From contig NZ_JABKDE010000005.1 in NCBI RefSeq assembly GCF_013623835.1, forward strand, positions 186,001 through 250,000: DNA of 64,000 nt, read 5' to 3'. Below, one piece after another: positions 60,260 through 64,000 of this stretch; within the stretch, counting starts at the first letter, position 1, and each line of letters starts with the position of its first letter. Below the pieces are notes generated by a model, which saw only the letters and a program-made list of their open reading frames with translations, did no database searches and was not told the origin of the DNA. The DNA is from Brevibacterium oceani (GTDB lineage: Bacteria > Actinomycetota > Actinomycetes > Actinomycetales > Brevibacteriaceae). The translations under genes and the position numbers were made by a program.

Positions 60260-62368
60260 TCAGCGCTTGCGGCGGCGTGAGCCCATCGTCATCGCGACAC
60301 CGAGCACGATGAGCGCTCCGGCGGAGATGACCAGCGGCAGGGCCTCATTACCGGTGCGCGGCAGGTCTCCCCCGCCGCCACCGCCTCCGGAGCCGTCCTC
60401 GGCGGCGACGACCTCGAAGGATCCGTTCAGCGGATCTCCGCCGTCACAGTCGACGGTGACGGCGTAGCTGCCGATGTAGGTCTCGGCCTGCGACTCATCG
60501 AGTCCACGGACGCCGAAGCGTGCGGCGGTGTCCTCACCGACCTCGGCGGTCTGTTCGAACTTCTCGATATTGCCGTTGCCAGGGTCGACGGTCATCGTCG
60601 CGGTCGTGTCCGCGGTGCAGCCGGTCGCGGTGACCTGAACACCCTTGTCACCGACGAAATCATCGGCTTCGATCGTGGTCGGATCCACACTGAGAGCTCG
60701 CTCACCTGCGGGAGGATCGGTCGGGTCCGTCGGCGGATCGGTGGGATCCGTCGGCGGGTCCGTCGGCGCATCGACGAGGTCGTAGGCCAGCGTGTGCACC
60801 GCGAAGGCGATCGCAGGAACGAAGATGTCCATCGAGTCCCGGTTGACGTTCTCGATGGTGTCGGTCGCCTGGTGGTAGTTCGTATCGTGCTTCTCACCGA
60901 CCGTGCCGCCGAACATCTCGGCCTCCTCGGCGGTCTTCGTACCGTCGGCGCCGGAGAACAGACCGCTGGAGGGAATGCCGTTGTCGATGAACGCCTGGTA
61001 GTCCGACCGGCCGGAGAAGTCCGTGCCGACGTTGGGCTGATCATTGTCGGCGAAGTAGTCGGTGAAGACCTCTTCGAGCTCGGCGGATCCTTCGGGGACG
61101 TTGACGCCATCGGGGATCGGCACATCGGAGCCGTCTGAGTCGAGCGTGCCGACGATGTAGTTGTCGGAGCCGATCATGTCGAAGTTCATGTATGCCTTGA
61201 TCTTCGACAGCTCAGCCTCATCGAGGCTCTCGACATAGTGGGTCGAACCGACGAGCCCCTCCTCTTCGGCGCCCCACCATCCGAAGCGGATCGCGTTGTC
61301 GACGTCGGTGGGCTGCTTCGCTAGCGCCTCGGCTGAGGCCAGCAGTGCCGCGGAACCCGAACCGTTGTCGTTGACGCCCGGGCCTTCGGCGACGCTGTCG
61401 AGGTGGGCACCGAGCATCTGGACGTTGTCATGATCGCCGGCCTTGGTCTCGGCGATGACGTTCCAGGTCGTCGAGGTGACGTATTGGGTCTCGAGCGTGA
61501 AGTCCGCCGTGAGCGCGGCAGCCGCTGCGGCTTCGTCGTCGGCCGTCGCATCGTCGACTGCCTCGTCGTCTGTCGCCTCGTCGCCGCCGGAGAGTCCTGT
61601 GCTTTTATCTGCGCCGCCGGTCTCGGCGTTTTCCGAGGCACTCTCGGCTTCGGCGGCTTCCTCGACCTTGGACAGGAGGTCCTGGCCGACGTTGTAGGTG
61701 ACCGTCACGGTCGGCGCGCCGTTCTCTATCCGGGCGCCGAGGGTGGCATTGAGCACCTCGTCGGGGTTGGCGGAGTCGTTGTTGTAGATGATGAGCGCGG
61801 CTGCACCGGCGTCGGTGGCGGCCTGGGCCTTCTCACCGAACGAGCACTCTCCGCGAGCGGCGAGGACGAGTGCGCCTTCAGCAGAGTCATCATAGTCGTC
61901 GGCGGAGCAGCCGAGCTGCCCTCCCGCCAGGTCGCTGTTGTCGGCGTCGACCGGCAGCACCACAGGGATGCCGGTCAGCGGCTCTTCGGTTGCTTCGGTG
62001 TAGCTTGCAGTCGTGACATCGACCTTCTCGCCGTCGACGACGACCTCGACGGTGCCGTCCTTCTGCTGTTCGTGCTCGAAGGACTGGCGCTTCACGTCGA
62101 AGGCTCCAGTGGCTTCGAGCGTGTCCTCGACGTACTCGACCGCTTCTTCGTAGCCGGGAGTGCCGAGGGCGCGGAATCCCTCATCCGCGTGGGAGGTGGA
62201 GATGTCGGAGATCTTCTGCAGGTGCTTCATAGCGGCGTCGCCGGTGACGCCCATATCGGTGTGTTCGCTCGGTCCGGTGGTGCCGGCGGCGAGTGCCGGA
62301 CTCACCCCTCCGAGAACCAGTCCGGCTGCGGCAGTGACCGCCAGCCAGCTCTTCGTGCGCAACTTCAT
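60260..62368 (-). CDS. Cell-wall-anchored M28 aminopeptidase with PA domain
   Basis: 702 aa. Signal peptide (about 1-27, ending SPALA-AG), ATG 62368 after AAAGGAA. A PA-type insertion (about 135-235, GCSADDYDDSAEGALVLAAR, AALIIYNNDS) is followed by an acidic Ala/Asp stretch (about 250-285). The M28 zinc site follows: GAHLDSVAEGPGVNDNGSGS (His, Asp), WWGAEEEGLVGS (Glu), MNFDMIGS, GRSDYQAF and a later His. PTDPPTDP repeats form a stalk, then a beta domain and GGGDLPRTGNEALPLVI, an LPXTG sorting signal with C-terminal helix and RRRKR. Sortase should fix it to the wall, where it takes N-terminal residues from peptides. Confidence 0.92.
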   Translation of the reverse strand: MKLRTKSWLAVTAAAGLVLGGVSPALAAGTTGPSEHTDMGVTGDAAMKHLQKISDISTSHADEGFRALGTPGYEEAVEYVEDTLEATGAFDVKRQSFEHEQQKDGTVEVVVDGEKVDVTTASYTEATEEPLTGIPVVLPVDADNSDLAGGQLGCSADDYDDSAEGALVLAARGECSFGEKAQAATDAGAAALIIYNNDSANPDEVLNATLGARIENGAPTVTVTYNVGQDLLSKVEEAAEAESASENAETGGADKSTGLSGGDEATDDEAVDDATADDEAAAAAALTADFTLETQYVTSTTWNVIAETKAGDHDNVQMLGAHLDSVAEGPGVNDNGSGSAALLASAEALAKQPTDVDNAIRFGWWGAEEEGLVGSTHYVESLDEAELSKIKAYMNFDMIGSDNYIVGTLDSDGSDVPIPDGVNVPEGSAELEEVFTDYFADNDQPNVGTDFSGRSDYQAFIDNGIPSSGLFSGADGTKTAEEAEMFGGTVGEKHDTNYHQATDTIENVNRDSMDIFVPAIAFAVHTLAYDLVDAPTDPPTDPTDPPTDPTDPPAGERALSVDPTTIEADDFVGDKGVQVTATGCTADTTATMTVDPGNGNIEKFEQTAEVGEDTAARFGVRGLDESQAETYIGSYAVTVDCDGGDPLNGSFEVVAAEDGSGGGGGGGDLPRTGNEALPLVISAGALIVLGVAMTMGSRRRKR

Positions 62369-62800
62369 GGAGTTCCTTTCGCTCCGTCATGTGCCCCGAG
62401 GAATCTTTGGCTGGGCGCACCGGAATCGACCGTCACGGCATGGTCCTCACGCCGGTTCCGGTCGTTCGACTGCGCTTGCGGGGAAGCTCGATTCTGACGT
62501 TTCGCCGCAATCCGTCGTTGGTAACGAATCACATCTCTCTGTGACGAAACGGTGACACAACTCACATTGGGCTTTAATCTAGCCCACATTCGAGGGGTTT
62601 AATGTCACGAATTGATAACAACCGGTCACTGAATGGTTTCGCGGCCGTGGTGCGATTGCGGTTTCCGTGCGACTGACCTGCGGTGGCGTTGTCCCCACAC
62701 CTAATCGACCCGCGCTCGCGCACCCCCGCCCCACAGGCTCAATCACGGCCTCCCGCCCCGCCCCTGTGCCGGACCCGACCACACGACTAGACTCGGACCA
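62369..62800. other. Long non-coding region between M28 and VIT genes
   Basis: No gene is supported in 432 bp. It holds GTGAC-GAAACG-GTGAC (62541-62556), two half-sites with an 11-bp period of the kind bound by OmpR/PhoB-family regulators such as MtrA, which governs wall-enzyme genes in other actinobacteria. TGGGCT-N7-AGCCCA (62568-62586) is a small inverted repeat. If the M28 promoter lies here, that mRNA has a leader of over 150 nt. Confidence 0.4.
62788..62793 (+). promoter_or_regulatory. -10 element of leaderless ferritin-VIT gene
   Basis: TAGACT lies 7 nt before the GTG at 62801; there is no ribosome site. Confidence 0.65.
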
Positions 62801-63904
62801 GTGACGACCAACGATTCCGCGGGAGGCGCCCAGCCCGCTGCCCCCGACAGACGGACGATCCGCCGCTGGCAGCGCTACCTCGCCAACGAACGGCTCGAGG
62901 AACGGGTGTACCGCGACCTCGCCGAACGCCGCAGGGGCGAGGATCGGGAGATCCTCCTCAGTCTCGCCACCGCCGAATCCCGTCATCAGGAACACTGGAT
63001 CGAGCTCTTGGGCGAGCACGCGGAGAAGCGTCGCTCGGCCGACCTCGTCACCCGCTGCCTGGCCTTCTTCGGCCGCATGTTCGGCTCCGTGTTCGTCCTC
63101 GCGCTCGCGCAGCAGTCGGAGACGAGCTCTCCCTATGAGGACGACGATGCCGCCTCGGCGGAGATGGCCGCCGACGAACGCATCCACGCCGAGGTGGTCC
63201 GGGCACTGGCCGCCCGATCCCGAGCACGCCTGTCGGGGAACTTCCGCGCCGCCGTCTTCGGCGCCAATGACGGACTCGTCTCGAATCTGGCCCTCGTTCT
63301 CGGCGTCGGCGCTGCGGGAGTCTCGAACACCGTCATCCTGCTCACCGGCGCGTCCGGGCTCCTCGCCGGAGCCCTGTCGATGGGTGCCGGCGAGTACATC
63401 TCCGTGCGGTCCCAGCGCGAGCTCCTCGACGCCTCGACCCCGGACCCCGAGTCCCGGCACGCCCTGGCCGATCTCAACATCGACGCCAACGAGCTCGCGC
63501 TCGTCTTCCGTGCCCGCGGTATGGGCACCCGCGAGGCCGAAGCCCGAGCGAATCGCGCGATCGCGGCGGCGAAGAACCAGCAGCCCCCGAAGCTGCCGGC
63601 CATCGACTCGGGAGTCGACCGTGATGAGCTCGGCACGGGCCTCGGTGCCGCACTGTCGAGCTTCTGCTTCTTCTCCTCCGGTGCGCTGATCCCGATCCTG
63701 CCCTACATCTTCGGCATGATCGGGCTGCCCGCAGTGATCCTCTCCGCCGGCCTGGTGGGCATCGCCCTGCTGTTCACCGGCGGCATCGTCGGCCTGCTCT
63801 CGGGCAAATCCCCGGGACCGCGGGCCCTGCGCCAGCTCGGCATCGGCTTCGGCGCCGCCGCCGTGACCTATATCCTCGGCCTGTTCTTCGGAGGCACTGC
63901 ATGA
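62801..63904 (+). CDS. Ferritin-like/VIT1-CCC1 fusion iron transporter (MbfA type)
   Basis: 367 aa from GTG 62801. The first part (about 15-150) is a ferritin-like helical domain: NERLEERVYRDLAERRRGED, ATAESRHQEHWIELLGEHAE with ExxH, and ADERIHAEVVRALAARSRA. From about 150 the VIT1/CCC1 membrane domain begins: FRAAVFGANDGLVSNLALVL, SMGAGEYISVRSQREL, and three C-terminal helices (SSFCFFSSGALIPILPYIFG, VILSAGLVGIALLFTGGIVG, IGFGAAAVTYILGLFFG). The family exports Fe2+ or Mn2+, with the ferritin part likely oxidising or sensing iron. It overlaps the next gene by 4 bp. Confidence 0.9.
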   Translation: MTTNDSAGGAQPAAPDRRTIRRWQRYLANERLEERVYRDLAERRRGEDREILLSLATAESRHQEHWIELLGEHAEKRRSADLVTRCLAFFGRMFGSVFVLALAQQSETSSPYEDDDAASAEMAADERIHAEVVRALAARSRARLSGNFRAAVFGANDGLVSNLALVLGVGAAGVSNTVILLTGASGLLAGALSMGAGEYISVRSQRELLDASTPDPESRHALADLNIDANELALVFRARGMGTREAEARANRAIAAAKNQQPPKLPAIDSGVDRDELGTGLGAALSSFCFFSSGALIPILPYIFGMIGLPAVILSAGLVGIALLFTGGIVGLLSGKSPGPRALRQLGIGFGAAAVTYILGLFFGGTA

Positions 63905-64000
63905 CCGATCCGCTCATCCTCGTCGACCCGACCGATGCGACGTTCGCGCTCACCGAGCTGGCCGCCGCACAGCTGCCGGTCACCGATCTCTCCGCCCATC
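63901..64000 (+). CDS. Unknown protein, N-terminal fragment
   Basis: ATG 63901 overlaps the transporter stop in ATGA, so translation is coupled. Only 33 residues are in the window (MTDPLILVDPTDATFALTEL...), too few to name a family. The coupling suggests a role tied to the iron transporter. Confidence 0.6.
   Translation, partial: MTDPLILVDPTDATFALTELAAAQLPVTDLSAH

Overview
The window comes from a high-GC Gram-positive chromosome. It is most likely a Brevibacterium-like member of the Actinomycetota (order Micrococcales). The grounds are strongly GC-biased codon use, many leaderless promoters (TANNNT 6-7 nt before an ATG or GTG), a perfect HspR operator in front of clpB, and an oleA / oleBC-fusion / oleD olefin cluster with the gene order known from Micrococcus. 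The genus is an inference from gene content, not a database result. I saw no rRNA, tRNA, CRISPR array, prophage or transposase. About 46 protein-coding genes are supported, with a partial gene at each edge.

Layout. 1-8.4 kb: end of an Na+/H+ antiporter, clpB, an HTTM/DUF5819 membrane pair, a family III CoA-transferase and an agmatine deiminase. 8.5-17.1 kb: YtxH-like protein, cardiolipin synthase, Nudix hydrolase, crotonase with a low-complexity insertion, MFS exporter, TM2 protein, membrane-anchored glutamate-synthase-like protein and a dienelactone-hydrolase-like protein. 17.1-19.0 kb: an island holding an AbiEi/DUF559-like gene between two inverted copies of a 72-bp palindromic element, bounded outside by 118-bp direct repeats copied from the end of the upstream hydrolase gene. 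19.0-26.1 kb: SDR, a membrane protein and the oleA-oleBC-oleD operon for head-to-head hydrocarbon synthesis. 26.1-33.2 kb (minus strand): a probable nitrogen-scavenging operon made of an ornithine-cyclodeaminase-like protein, an oxidase/amidohydrolase fusion, amtB, a PII protein without the T-loop tyrosine, and a disordered membrane protein; a LysR regulator is divergent.

34-44 kb: propionyl-CoA synthetase, a divergent MarR/acidic-protein pair with an operator cluster, SRPBCC and LssY_C proteins, a MerR-HEAT regulator next to a HEAT-repeat gene with a MerR-type 19-bp-spacer promoter, a lysozyme-like exported protein and a metal-type ArsR regulator. 43.9-52.5 kb: an operon of AhpD-like protein, aminotransferase and a broken EamA transporter; then cupin, glutamate-cysteine ligase-like, M20 peptidase, FkbM methyltransferase and an enolase-superfamily racemase behind an 11-bp-periodic operator array. 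52.5-64 kb: MacAB-like export operon, cation diffusion facilitator with a metal-ArsR-like operator, flotillin, DUF3817 protein, LPXTG-anchored M28 aminopeptidase and a ferritin-VIT (MbfA-type) iron transporter.

Two signals lie outside the genes. A 10-mer, GCCGAGGYGG, recurs far more often than chance seems to allow on both strands, often just past gene ends and once as an inverted pair forming a terminator-like hairpin. Four long intergenic hairpins share arm length and a 20-24 nt spacer while most arm sequences differ.
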